From assembly GCF_910578445.1 (NCBI RefSeq), contig NZ_CAJTQC010000028.1:1-37810 (forward strand): 37,810 nt of DNA, read 5' to 3'. The DNA is from an uncultured Duncaniella sp. (GTDB lineage Bacteria; Bacteroidota; Bacteroidia; Bacteroidales; Muribaculaceae). The notes under the pieces were generated by a model. The model saw only the letters and a program-made list of their open reading frames with translations. It was not told the DNA's origin and made no database searches. The first letter of the stretch is position 1. Each line of letters begins with the position of its first letter. Positions 7,847-15,423 of the stretch are shown here, in pieces. The translations under genes were made by a program, and so were the position numbers.

Positions 7847-8356
7847 TCATTCCTCGTCCTTCTCCGCAGTGCGGAAATAAATCTGGATTGTCTCGTGTTC
7901 GATATTGGTTATAAGCGAATCGGTCACCGCCACAGAGTCAATGAGATGAGTGGTATAGCTATAAGCCGTGATGCGGTAGTGGTACATCGCCCCGCAATCC
8001 TCCGACGCGAAATATGGCGTGGCAACATAATCGAATTTCAGCGTATCCACCAGCCACGGGAAATCGAGAGCCTTCTGTTTGTATTGAAAATAAAACTCGG
8101 TCGACGACTTGGTGGAACGGAAAGGAAGATAGAGCTGCGACACACGCGACCCCGGCCCGAGCAGCAGGGTATCGTTTGGAGCGTCAACTCCGCCGACAGC
8201 CACCGAGTCGGGTGTAATCTGCTGTTTTGTCGACATCGAGTAGAAACCTGCAAGCGGCAATGAATTCTGATTCTCCGTGCAGCCGACATTGCTACACGAA
8301 CTCACCGCCGCCCAAATGCAGCCCCCGACGACAACTATATTGAAAAGCGCTTTCAA
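7847..8356 (-). CDS. DUF6452 family lipoprotein
   Basis: A 169-residue predicted lipoprotein. The hydrophobic N-terminus ends in the lipobox VSSC (Cys21). The next segment, GCTENQNSLPLAGFYS, is typical of DUF6452 proteins of Bacteroidales. The body is beta-rich and ends in an acidic tail (AEKDEE). The only start that keeps the signal sequence is TTG at 8354-8356: there is no in-frame ATG before the upstream stop, and the next Met (residue 42) would remove the lipobox. The gene begins just after the heptamer array at 8380-8470 and sits 35 bases from the DUF6048-like gene, its usual partner. Envelope location is inferred from the lipobox; function is unknown. Confidence 0.75.
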   Translation of the reverse strand: MKALFNIVVVGGCIWAAVSSCSNVGCTENQNSLPLAGFYSMSTKQQITPDSVAVGGVDAPNDTLLLGPGSRVSQLYLPFRSTKSSTEFYFQYKQKALDFPWLVDTLKFDYVATPYFASEDCGAMYHYRITAYSYTTHLIDSVAVTDSLITNIEHETIQIYFRTAEKDEE

Positions 8357-8379
8357 AAACTTACTTAAAAATTTTATAA

Positions 8380-8470
8380 TTCGTACTTAATACTTTGTAC
8401 TTTATAATTTGTACTCAGCACCTAATACTTAACCCTTAATCCTTAATACTTAGCACTTAATACTTAGTAT
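8380..8470. repeat. Array of 13 degenerate heptamers (TTAATAC-like)
   Basis: Thirteen units stay in strict 7-bp register from 8380 to 8470. Consensus on the plus strand is TTAATAC, with variants TTTGTAC, TTAGCAC, TTAACCC, TTAATCC and TTAGTAT. Looser AT-rich copies continue down to about 8361. The last unit (8464-8470) contains the stop codon and final Tyr codon of the nitroreductase gene. A second array of the same unit lies at 11348-11389. Confidence 0.9.
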
Positions 8471-9000
8471 CTTCCCCACTTGACAATCTCGTCAAGCTCC
8501 TTACGCTTCTTGGAGGGAATCTCGACACCTTCGGCCGGATAACCAAGCGGAATAATAGCGATAGGCTCAACGCCTTCGGGCAGACCGAAAGCCTCGGCAA
8601 TCACCTTGGGATCGAAATTGCAGACCCAGCAAGTCCCCAGACCGAGCGAAGTAGCCGCCAGACAGAGATGCTCGACGGCAATCGAGACATCGACATCAGT
8701 ATGGTCCTTGCCGTCGCAACCGCGATGCCAAGCCTCGTCGTGGATGCCGCATGCGATGATAAATTCGGGAGCTGTGCGTATCCACTCACGGTCATAGCTG
8801 CTAAAGATGGCAGCGCGCTGCTCGTCGGAATCAGCCACAAGGAACTTCCACGGCTGACGGTTGCAGGCCGACGGCGCAAGGCGCACGATGTCAAGGACAG
8901 TAAGGACAGTGTCGCGCTCGACCTTGCGGTCGGAATAGGCACGACATGAATAGCGCTGCTCGCAAAGACGATATAATTGAGGGTATGCGTTTGATTTCAT
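8464..9000 (-). CDS. Nitroreductase family FMN oxidoreductase
   Basis: A 178-residue protein of the nitroreductase fold, which uses FMN and NAD(P)H to reduce nitro, quinone or similar electron-poor compounds in the cytoplasm. RYSCRAYSDRKV (16-27) is the N-terminal FMN phosphate-binding motif. LAPSACNRQPWKFLV (41-55) is the second conserved FMN motif. The segment near 113-123 (AATSLGLGTCW) and the PLGYPAEG motif near 151-158 complete the family pattern. The family's usual length is 170-220 residues, so it is full length. No cysteine-rich ferredoxin domain is present. It lies in the minus-strand cluster between the GT2 gene and the DUF6452 lipoprotein. Physiological substrate cannot be told from sequence. 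Confidence 0.92.
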   Translation of the reverse strand: MKSNAYPQLYRLCEQRYSCRAYSDRKVERDTVLTVLDIVRLAPSACNRQPWKFLVADSDEQRAAIFSSYDREWIRTAPEFIIACGIHDEAWHRGCDGKDHTDVDVSIAVEHLCLAATSLGLGTCWVCNFDPKVIAEAFGLPEGVEPIAIIPLGYPAEGVEIPSKKRKELDEIVKWGRY

Positions 9001-9060
9001 GAGAATATCTGTAATTTTTTTAATTTTCTTTATTGGATTCCGTAACAGCCTCTTTTCTTG

Positions 9061-10011
9061 TCACAGTTCGCCCTTGATTTCATAATGATTGCGCCCCGGA
9101 GCGTTGCGGACAATCAGTTCACCGATAAAGCCGGTGAGAAACAGCATCGTGCCGAGCATCATCATGGTCAGAGCGAGATAAAAATACGGAGAATCCGTGA
9201 CAAGTATGTAGGGATTGCCATGATACATGTCCCAGAGCTTACCGAATCCGACCACCATGACGGCAATAAAGCCGACAATGAACATGAGCGACCCGAGAAG
9301 GCCGAAGAAGTGCATCGGCTTAGCCCCGAACTTCCCGGTGAACCAGAGGGTCGCGAGGTCGAGATAGCCGTTGACAAAACGGTCGAGGCCAAACTTGGTC
9401 GTCCCGTATTTACGCGCCTGATGGTGAACCTCCTTCTCGCCTATGCGGCCGAAACCGGCATTCTTGGCAAGATAGGGAATATAGCGGTGCATGTCGCCGT
9501 AGACCTCGATATGCTTCACGACTTCAAGACGATAGGCCTTCAGACCGCAGTTGAAATCGTGCAGGTTCTTTATACCGCTCACCTTGCGTGCGGTAGCGTT
9601 GAACAGCTTTGTCGGGATTGTCTTCGAGAGCGGATCATAGCGCTTGCGTTTCCAGCCCGACACGAGGTCATAGCCGTCGCGCATGATCATTCTGTAAAGT
9701 TCAGGGATTTCGTCGGGCGAATCCTGAAGGTCGGCATCCATGGTGATTACCACATCGCCTTTCGCAGCCTTGAAACCGGTGTTGAGCGCAGGCGACTTGC
9801 CATAGTTGCGTCTGAACGATATCCCGTGCATGGCAGGATTCTTGGCGCAAAGTCCTCCGATCACCTTCCAAGAGTCATCGGTGCTTCCGTCGTCGACAAA
9901 AATCACTTCATATGTGAAGTCGTGGTCAGCCATGACGCGTTCAATCCATGCTGCAAGCTCGGGAAGCGACTCGGCTTCATTGTAAAGGGGTATGACCACT
10001 GATATATCCAT
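9061..10011 (-). CDS. GT2 glycosyltransferase, polyprenyl-phosphate type with two C-terminal membrane helices
   Basis: A 316-residue family 2 glycosyltransferase. The N-terminus reads DISVVIPLYNEAESLPEL, followed by the nucleotide-binding FVDDGSTDDSW (about 39-49) and the metal-binding DADLQDSP (about 92-99). The GT-A domain ends near residue 225. Two transmembrane helices follow (about 233-255 and 269-291), as in DPM1/GtrB/ArnC-like enzymes that load a sugar onto a polyprenyl phosphate at the inner membrane. NCGLKAYR supports that subgroup. It is the second gene of the minus-strand cluster, 81 bases after the DUF4199 gene, a pairing I know from other Bacteroidetes. The donor sugar and final product (surface glycan, lipid A or glycoprotein) are unknown. 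Confidence 0.9.
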   Translation of the reverse strand: MDISVVIPLYNEAESLPELAAWIERVMADHDFTYEVIFVDDGSTDDSWKVIGGLCAKNPAMHGISFRRNYGKSPALNTGFKAAKGDVVITMDADLQDSPDEIPELYRMIMRDGYDLVSGWKRKRYDPLSKTIPTKLFNATARKVSGIKNLHDFNCGLKAYRLEVVKHIEVYGDMHRYIPYLAKNAGFGRIGEKEVHHQARKYGTTKFGLDRFVNGYLDLATLWFTGKFGAKPMHFFGLLGSLMFIVGFIAVMVVGFGKLWDMYHGNPYILVTDSPYFYLALTMMMLGTMLFLTGFIGELIVRNAPGRNHYEIKGEL

Positions 10012-10092
10012 AAGTCCGTGGGAATTGGGTTATTGTGATTTGTAGTAGTGAATGTGTCGTTTTCAAAGGAATATCCATGCCGCCGTGGCAAT

Positions 10093-10659
10093 CTATTCGT
10101 CCATACGTCCGCGGCGCTGGCGCTGAAGCTTGTGGCGCATGGCAATGAGAGCACTGATGACAATCGAAAGAATCGAGCCGCTGACAATCGCCGCCATTAT
10201 AATCTCGCTCACAATCGCGATGGGCGAAGGGATGAAATTGGCCTCGATCATCTGAGCGGCTATGTCGCCGGCCTCTTCGAGCGCCGTGCCGGGAGCATTC
10301 TTGCCAAGCTCTATCAGCCCCTGAAGCTGCCCCATGATGAAATCAGGCTCGATCCACTTCATGTAGACCACGAGCAGAGCACCGGAAATGAGGATTCCGC
10401 AGACAAACACCACAACTCCCAGCATCCACATCATCGGGAAGGTGGCACACTCCTGCAGTTCCTTGTCGTAGCGCCTGATGAACACGTAGATTACAGCAGG
10501 CACACAGACCACCATCGCCAGCGACAGTAGGCCCAGCAGCGGAATACCGGCTGCGAAAATCGAGCTGAAGAACATCAGCGAGAGGTAAAGGCCGAAAATG
10601 AAGCCGAAATCGGCTCCACGGCGATATGGAGAGGTTATTATATTCTGATTTGCTGTCAT
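10093..10659 (-). CDS. DUF4199 domain membrane protein
   Basis: A 188-residue inner-membrane protein. Four hydrophobic segments are visible at about 18-39, 42-61, 77-101 and 147-172, with a short basic C-terminal tail (RHKLQRQRRGRMDE). The N-terminal helix pair after YRRGADFGFIFGLYLSLMFFS, and the amphipathic region with EPDFIMGQLQGLIEL between helices 3 and 4, match DUF4199. In many Bacteroidetes this family is found directly before the GT2 gene, as here, so it may serve as a partner or flippase-like helper of that enzyme; this is inference. It is the first gene of the minus-strand cluster and is expressed from a promoter that overlaps the lptE promoter. Confidence 0.8.
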   Translation of the reverse strand: MTANQNIITSPYRRGADFGFIFGLYLSLMFFSSIFAAGIPLLGLLSLAMVVCVPAVIYVFIRRYDKELQECATFPMMWMLGVVVFVCGILISGALLVVYMKWIEPDFIMGQLQGLIELGKNAPGTALEEAGDIAAQMIEANFIPSPIAIVSEIIMAAIVSGSILSIVISALIAMRHKLQRQRRGRMDE

Positions 10660-10756
10660 GGGGATTAGAACTGAGTCAGGCGAAACGGAGGCGCTTGCCG
10701 AGAACCAAGCAGGAATTCAAGCTGCCCGGACAAGCACCGAAGTCGCTCACGACTTG

Positions 10757-10788
10757 CAAAGTTAGGTATTTTTTGGCACTTTTTCAAG
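10757..10788 (-). promoter_or_regulatory. Promoter of the minus-strand DUF4199-GT2 cluster
   Basis: On the minus strand TAACTTTG (10764-10757) is a perfect -7 box, and CTTG (10788-10785) sits 20 bases upstream as the -33 box. The leader would be about 90 bases. The element overlaps the lptE promoter on the other strand. Confidence 0.75.
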
Positions 10789-10803
10789 AAAGTTGTAACT
10801 TTG
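10772..10803 (+). promoter_or_regulatory. Promoter of the lptE cluster, very close to the start codon
   Basis: TTTG (10772-10775), a 20-base spacer and TAACTTTG (10796-10803) match the full Bacteroidetes consensus. The lptE ATG is at 10811, so the transcript would have almost no 5' leader. The identical -7 boxes of the two opposed promoters form an 8-bp inverted repeat. Confidence 0.8.
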
Positions 10804-10810
10804 TACTTCA

Positions 10811-11341
10811 ATGAAATCAATTCGCATCCCACATCTCTTCCACTGCCTGTTGATCCTGCTCGCATGCTGCATGCTGAGCGGGTGTCGCATCAGCTACAAA
10901 CTCAACGGTGCAGCCATTGACTACACCGTCTACAAGACCATCTACGTATCAAACTTCCCGATTCGCGCTGCGCTCGTCTATCCGCCTCTCCAACAGACAT
11001 TTGAGAACGAACTGCTCGACTACATCTCGCGCAACACCCGTCTGCGCACAGTCGACACTCCCAATGCCGACCTGCAGCTCGAAGGCGAAATCACGGGCTA
11101 CAGTCTTTCGCCACAGGCCGTCACCGAAAACGCCTATGCATCACGCACGCGCCTGACCATTCAGGTCAAGGTCCGCTACATTGACAACAAGGCCGAAGGC
11201 AAGGACATCGACCAGACATTCAGCGCCTACCGCGACTTCGACAGCTCCGAGATGCTCACCGACGTGCAGGACCAGCTCTGCAACGAAATCTCCAAAGAGC
11301 TTGTCGACCTGATTTTCAACGCCACACTCGGCGACTGGTAG
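10811..11341 (+). CDS. lptE: LptE family LPS-assembly lipoprotein
   Basis: A 176-residue lipoprotein. The signal peptide ends in the lipobox LSGC (Cys25). The mature part begins RISYKLNGAAIDY and contains YKTIYVSNFPIRAALVYPPLQQTFENEL, typical of the Bacteroidetes LptE family. LptE plugs the LptD barrel and helps place LPS on the outer leaflet of the outer membrane. The start cannot be moved downstream, because the next Met (residue 20) lies inside the signal peptide. It is followed after a heptamer array by a TPR-like gene and secG, the order I know from other Bacteroidales, which supports the call. It is probably co-transcribed with them from the promoter at 10772-10803. Confidence 0.88.
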   Translation: MKSIRIPHLFHCLLILLACCMLSGCRISYKLNGAAIDYTVYKTIYVSNFPIRAALVYPPLQQTFENELLDYISRNTRLRTVDTPNADLQLEGEITGYSLSPQAVTENAYASRTRLTIQVKVRYIDNKAEGKDIDQTFSAYRDFDSSEMLTDVQDQLCNEISKELVDLIFNATLGDW

Positions 11342-11347
11342 CCCCCC

Positions 11348-11389
11348 TTAATACTTAATACTTAACACTTAACACTTAAAATTTAATAC
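11348..11389. repeat. Array of 6 degenerate heptamers (TTAATAC-like)
   Basis: Six units in exact 7-bp register: TTAATAC, TTAATAC, TTAACAC, TTAACAC, TTAAAAT, TTAATAC. It starts 6 bases after the lptE stop codon and ends 27 bases before the next ATG. It has the same unit and the same plus-strand orientation as the larger array at 8380-8470. Confidence 0.9.
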
Positions 11390-11416
11390 TTCAAAAAACT
11401 CCTTCGACAAAGAGCC

Positions 11417-12310
11417 ATGGACGAACCGCTAAGCCACTATCTCCGCTCCCTCTCCGACCCGGAAATACCGGTCGGGCTGTCCGACGTGGAACGACTGATG
11501 AAGGACTACCCCTTTTTCACACTTCCGGCTCTGACAATCATGCAGCGCGAAGGCAACGCCCTCCCTGCCGAAACCCGTCAGCGTCTTCTCGGGCAGATTG
11601 CACTCAACGCCCCCGATCCGGCAGCATTCGCCGCTCTCTCCGACAGCCGGCGCGACACATGGCTCAACTTCTATCCGCCCGAAAAGAAAGCCCCGGTGAC
11701 GACCGAAAATGTCATCGACACCTTCCTCAACACCTACGGCCACTCATCGCCCGAGGAAGACCGCCTTCTCGAACGGCTCATCTTCAACCCGACAGCCGAC
11801 TACTCCGCGCTTCTCGAACGCGAAGAAGCCGACAACCCCGCCCCCTCCGGACCGGCCGACTCGCAGACAGCACTGATCGACAGCTTCATCCTGAAACAGC
11901 AGGGAGCAACCTCCTCCACCGGCCCTGTCGAAACCGACATCGACGTCCCCGCCATAGTCCCCTTGGCCGACAACTCCATGACCACCGTGACTGCCCCCCC
12001 GGCTGCCACGCCGCCGGCCATCGAGAAATCCACAACCTGCACACCTGAAGAGGCCGCCCCGACGCAGATTCCCGCCGTTCCGTCCGACCACCCGACGGCA
12101 GTTCAGGAAACAGCCCCCGACACATCTCTAAGTGAAAGTCTTGCAAAAATCTACATCCGCCGTCGCCGTTACGACAAGGCTTTTGAAATTATTCACGGTT
12201 TGAGTTTGAATAATCCAAAAAAAAGTGTTTACTTTGCAGACCAATTGCGTTTTCTGCGTAAATTGATGCTCAATTCGAGCTTAAGCGAACAAAATAAACC
12301 ATCAAATTAA
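11417..12310 (+). CDS. TPR-like protein between lptE and secG, function unknown
   Basis: A 297-residue protein without signal peptide. The N-terminal part (1-130) is helical and begins EPLSHYLRSLSDPEIPVGLSD. The middle (about 135-245) is low-complexity, rich in Pro, Ala and Thr. The C-terminal ~55 residues, including SLAKIYIRRRRYDKAFEIIHG and NNPKKSVYFADQLRFLRKL, look like a single TPR-type helical repeat. Codon use shifts in the last ~130 bases, which are far more AT-rich than the rest. It ends 2 bases before secG, so the two are surely co-transcribed. The same kind of gene lies between lptE and secG in other Bacteroidales. A scaffold role in envelope biogenesis is possible but not shown. 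Confidence 0.75.
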   Translation: MDEPLSHYLRSLSDPEIPVGLSDVERLMKDYPFFTLPALTIMQREGNALPAETRQRLLGQIALNAPDPAAFAALSDSRRDTWLNFYPPEKKAPVTTENVIDTFLNTYGHSSPEEDRLLERLIFNPTADYSALLEREEADNPAPSGPADSQTALIDSFILKQQGATSSTGPVETDIDVPAIVPLADNSMTTVTAPPAATPPAIEKSTTCTPEEAAPTQIPAVPSDHPTAVQETAPDTSLSESLAKIYIRRRRYDKAFEIIHGLSLNNPKKSVYFADQLRFLRKLMLNSSLSEQNKPSN

Positions 12311-12312
12311 CT

Positions 12313-12711
12313 ATGTATATTGTATTGATTATCCTGACGCTCATCTGCGCAGTGCTCCTGATTTGCGTAGTGCTCGTTCAGAAGTCCAAAGGCGGAGGCC
12401 TTTCGTCATCGTTTGCAGGTTCAAACCAGATTATGGGTGTGCGCCGCACCAACAGTTTCATCGAGAAACTCACATGGGGTCTCGCAGGCGCTATCTGCAT
12501 TCTCTCGATTCTTGCAACATTCTCTATGCCCAAGGCAATCAACGCCAATTCATCACGCGTAAACGCCGCTCCCGCCGAGCAGGTGATTCCCGGTGATTTC
12601 AACACTGCTGCTCCTGAAGCCGCTCCCGCAGCGACTCCTGCACCCGCAGCCACTGAAACTCCCGCCGAAACTCCCGCACAGGCCTCTGAAACTGAGACTC
12701 CCGCTGAATAA
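12313..12711 (+). CDS. secG: Preprotein translocase subunit SecG
   Basis: A 132-residue SecG, the small SecYEG subunit that assists protein export through the inner membrane. The first membrane helix (about 2-22) is followed by the family signature LVQKSKGGGLSSSFAGSNQ (22-40). The second helix spans about 54-73. SecG is typically 70-110 residues; here a ~55-residue tail rich in Ala, Pro, Thr and Glu (TPAPAATETPAETPAQ and similar) is added after the second helix. Such tails are common in Bacteroidetes SecG. It follows the TPR-like gene by 2 bases. Its codon pattern is that of a well-expressed gene. The identification rests on the loop motif and on helix topology and is firm. Confidence 0.93.
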   Translation: MYIVLIILTLICAVLLICVVLVQKSKGGGLSSSFAGSNQIMGVRRTNSFIEKLTWGLAGAICILSILATFSMPKAINANSSRVNAAPAEQVIPGDFNTAAPEAAPAATPAPAATETPAETPAQASETETPAE

Positions 12712-12760
12712 TCAACCCCTATCCGGATTTTTCTCCACAAAGGGTTAATCTCATACACAT

Positions 12761-12808
12761 AGCCTGCTCTGACACATCAACAACGTCGGCGCAGGCTTTA
12801 GTTGTTGA
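12761..12808 (+). other. Two interlaced stems between secG and the ABC exporter (possible pseudoknot or switch)
   Basis: AGCCTGC (12761-12767) pairs with GCAGGCT (12791-12797), and TCAACAAC (12777-12784) pairs with GTTGTTGA (12801-12808). The pairs interlock, so both can form only as a pseudoknot; otherwise they exclude each other. No TAnnTTTG box is seen in the 178-base gap, so read-through from secG is likely and this structure could set the level of the exporter gene. Confidence 0.45.
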
Positions 12809-12889
12809 TACACCACGCCTTGACATGACCGGCGGACACTTCTCCGATAACCAAAACCTCATACCGTCACACAATACACCGCAATCGGC

Positions 12890-14722
12890 ATGAAAGAATT
12901 TTTCCAACTTCTGATGAGGTTCGTACCTCCCTACAGGAAGTATCTTTTTCTCAATATATTCTTCAATTTCCTCGCCGCTTTTCTCACTCTTTTTTCTTTC
13001 GCCCTCATAATCCCGATTCTGGAGATGCTTTTCAAGGTGAAAGAAGCCTCCTATGAATTCATGCCGCTTGGTTCGGCCTCGCTCAAGGAAGTGGCAATCA
13101 ATAATTTCTATTGGATCACACAGGAGTGCATAGGCAACTGGGGGCCGGTCGGAACGCTCGTCTTGCTTTCGGTCATGCTCGTCATAATGACAGCCCTGAA
13201 GACAGGAGCCACCTACGCGAGCCTCTACTACGTGATTCCGATGCGTGCCGGAATCGTCCGCGACATACGCAACTTCGTCTACGAAAAAATCGTGTCGCTC
13301 CCGATAGCCTATTTCACATCCGAACGCAAAGGTGACGTGATGGCACGAATGACAGGCGACGTCTCTGAAATTGAAAACTCAATCATGTCGTCGCTCGACA
13401 TGCTATTCAAAAATCCTGTGATGATCATCGTCTGTCTTTCAGGCATGATCATGATTTCATGGCAGCTCACCATCTTTGTGCTGGTGCTCCTCCCGATAGC
13501 CGGAACTGTCATGGGACGCGTCGGCAAAAGACTGAAACGCAAGTCGCTACAGGGACAGCAGCAGTGGGGCACAATCATGAGCTACATCGAAGAGACCCTC
13601 GGTGGCCTGCGCATCATCAAGGCTTTCAATGCCGAAGATAAGGTCAAGCAGCGTTTCCGCGACGGCAACCAGCGCTTTTTCAACATCACCGCTTCCGTGC
13701 AGCGCCGTCAGTCACTCGCCCACCCCATGAGCGAGCTCCTCGGAACAATCACAGTGGCCATCGTGCTCAGCTTCGGCGGCATGCTGATACTCTCGGGCAA
13801 GACAAGCCTCACTGCTCCGGAGTTCATATATTATATGGTGATTTTCTACAGCATCATCAATCCGGCCAAGGACCTGTCGAAAGCGGTCTACAGCATTCAG
13901 AAAGGTCTTGCAGCTATGGAGCGCGTCGATGCCATCCTTGCCGCGACCAATCCGATCACCGACCCCGGCAAGCCGAAGGAAATCAAGGACCTCAAGGGCC
14001 ACATCAATTACCACGACGTGACTTTCGGCTACGACTCCGAAAGCCCTGTCGTCAGAAAAATCGACCTTGACATACCAGCCGGAAGCACCGTGGCCCTCGT
14101 CGGGCAGAGCGGAAGCGGAAAGTCGACACTGGCCGACCTCCTTCCCCGGTTCTACGACATCGACCACGGCAGCATCACAGTCGACGGATGTGACATCCGC
14201 GACCTTCGCGTCCACGAGCTCCGAAGCTACATGGGCAACGTCAATCAGGAAGCAATCCTCTTCAACGACACTATTTTCAACAACATAGCCTTCGGCGTTA
14301 AAAACGCGACAAAAGAGCAAGTCATTGAGGCGGCCAAAATCGCCAACGCCCACGAATTCATCCTCGCCACCGAGCATGGCTACGACACCAATATCGGTGA
14401 CCGCGGATGCCGCCTCTCGGGCGGCCAGCGCCAGCGCCTCTCAATCGCCCGGGCTATTCTCAAGAATCCTCCGATTCTCATCCTCGATGAAGCGACCTCA
14501 GCTCTCGACAGCGAAAGCGAGAAATCGGTACAGGAGGCACTTGAACGCCTCATGAAGGACCGCACCACACTCGTCATCGCTCACCGCCTGTCCACCATCC
14601 GTAACGCCGATCTCATCTGCGTTCTCCACGAAGGCGAGATAGTCGAACGCGGCACTCACGACGAGCTTTTCGCCCTCAACGGATATTACACCCGGCTTGT
14701 CGAAATGCAGTCGATGAACTGA
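12890..14722 (+). CDS. ABC exporter, MsbA-like fused permease/ATPase
   Basis: A 610-residue half-transporter that would work as a homodimer in the inner membrane. The N-terminal domain (about 1-320) carries six hydrophobic helices. The ATPase domain has Walker A GQSGSGKS (405-412), signature LSGGQRQRLSIARAI (509-523), Walker B LILDEATSALD and the switch His in IAHRLSTI. The overall plan fits MsbA, which flips lipid A-core or other lipids, and its neighbours lptE and secG also serve the envelope. The periplasmic loop between helices 1 and 2 is extended (about 48-75). Several MsbA-type paralogs usually occur in Bacteroidales, so substrate is not assured and the symbol is withheld. It probably shares a transcript with lptE-secG, subject to the interlaced stems upstream. 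Confidence 0.9.
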   Translation: MKEFFQLLMRFVPPYRKYLFLNIFFNFLAAFLTLFSFALIIPILEMLFKVKEASYEFMPLGSASLKEVAINNFYWITQECIGNWGPVGTLVLLSVMLVIMTALKTGATYASLYYVIPMRAGIVRDIRNFVYEKIVSLPIAYFTSERKGDVMARMTGDVSEIENSIMSSLDMLFKNPVMIIVCLSGMIMISWQLTIFVLVLLPIAGTVMGRVGKRLKRKSLQGQQQWGTIMSYIEETLGGLRIIKAFNAEDKVKQRFRDGNQRFFNITASVQRRQSLAHPMSELLGTITVAIVLSFGGMLILSGKTSLTAPEFIYYMVIFYSIINPAKDLSKAVYSIQKGLAAMERVDAILAATNPITDPGKPKEIKDLKGHINYHDVTFGYDSESPVVRKIDLDIPAGSTVALVGQSGSGKSTLADLLPRFYDIDHGSITVDGCDIRDLRVHELRSYMGNVNQEAILFNDTIFNNIAFGVKNATKEQVIEAAKIANAHEFILATEHGYDTNIGDRGCRLSGGQRQRLSIARAILKNPPILILDEATSALDSESEKSVQEALERLMKDRTTLVIAHRLSTIRNADLICVLHEGEIVERGTHDELFALNGYYTRLVEMQSMN

Positions 14723-14782
14723 CATTTCAATAAGGATACTATTGCAAATATAGCACCAATAATTGTATTTCTTGACAATTTG

Positions 14783-14813
14783 TTTGAAAACCAGTAAAAA
14801 ATGTGTATATTTG
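14783..14813 (+). promoter_or_regulatory. Promoter of the Lrp/AsnC regulator gene
   Basis: TTTG (14783-14786), a 19-base spacer and TATATTTG (14806-14813) match the full consensus. The predicted leader is about 50 bases. Confidence 0.8.
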
Positions 14814-14868
14814 CCATTAATTGCCAATATTAGCATCTTCATTGTTTGAGCACAGAACATAAGGAATA

Positions 14869-15333
14869 ATGGAAAAAATAGACAACTTAGACCGCAAGAT
14901 ATTAGAAATCGTCATGCGCAACGCGCGCATTGCCTCGAAAGATGTCGCTCAGGAATGCGGAGTCTCACGAGCTGCCATACATCAGCGCATACAGCGCATG
15001 ATAGACCTCAATGTAATCACTGGCTCAGGATATCTCGTTGACCCTAAAGTCCTTGGTTATAGGACATGTACATATATCGGTGTCAACCTCGAACGCGGTG
15101 CTATGTACCGCGAGGTAGTCCCTCAGCTCGAAAAAGTCCCCGAAGTCGTCGAATGCCATTACACTACAGGCCCTTACTCGATGCTTATCAAGCTTTTCGC
15201 ACGTGACAACGAGCATCTGATGGAACTTCTCAACGATAAAATCCAGATGATTCCGGGCGTAGTGGGCACTGAGACCCTCATCTCGCTCGACCACAGCATC
15301 AGCAGAGTACTCCCTGTCACCTACGACGACTGA
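14869..15333 (+). CDS. Lrp/AsnC family transcriptional regulator
   Basis: A 154-residue DNA-binding regulator of the feast/famine family. The N-terminal winged helix-turn-helix (about 5-60) contains LDRKILEIVMRNARIASKDVA and the recognition helix SRAAIHQRIQRMI. The C-terminal RAM domain (about 68-145) forms octamers and binds an amino acid or similar ligand; YIGVNLERGAMYREVVPQLE and VECHYTTGPYSMLIKLFARD are its core. Length is standard. It has its own promoter. The downstream GH2 gene starts 90 bases later with no promoter seen between, so the two may be co-transcribed, though a functional link is not implied. The ligand and targets are unknown. Confidence 0.93.
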   Translation: MEKIDNLDRKILEIVMRNARIASKDVAQECGVSRAAIHQRIQRMIDLNVITGSGYLVDPKVLGYRTCTYIGVNLERGAMYREVVPQLEKVPEVVECHYTTGPYSMLIKLFARDNEHLMELLNDKIQMIPGVVGTETLISLDHSISRVLPVTYDD

Positions 15334-15423
15334 CACTTCCGTCATATCCGGCCATCCCGACATAGCAAAACACGGGAATCTGCGCATCCCCCCTTCTTTC
15401 CTTAAATTTTCCTACCTGACAGC

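Noticed and set aside
8380..8470. Heptamer array considered as CRISPR
   Set aside because: Repeats are 7 bp, contiguous and without spacers; no cas genes are present.
9058..10002. Plus-strand ORF of 314 codons
   Set aside because: Exact shadow of the GT2 gene; the His/Asp/Val-rich composition is typical of an antisense reading.
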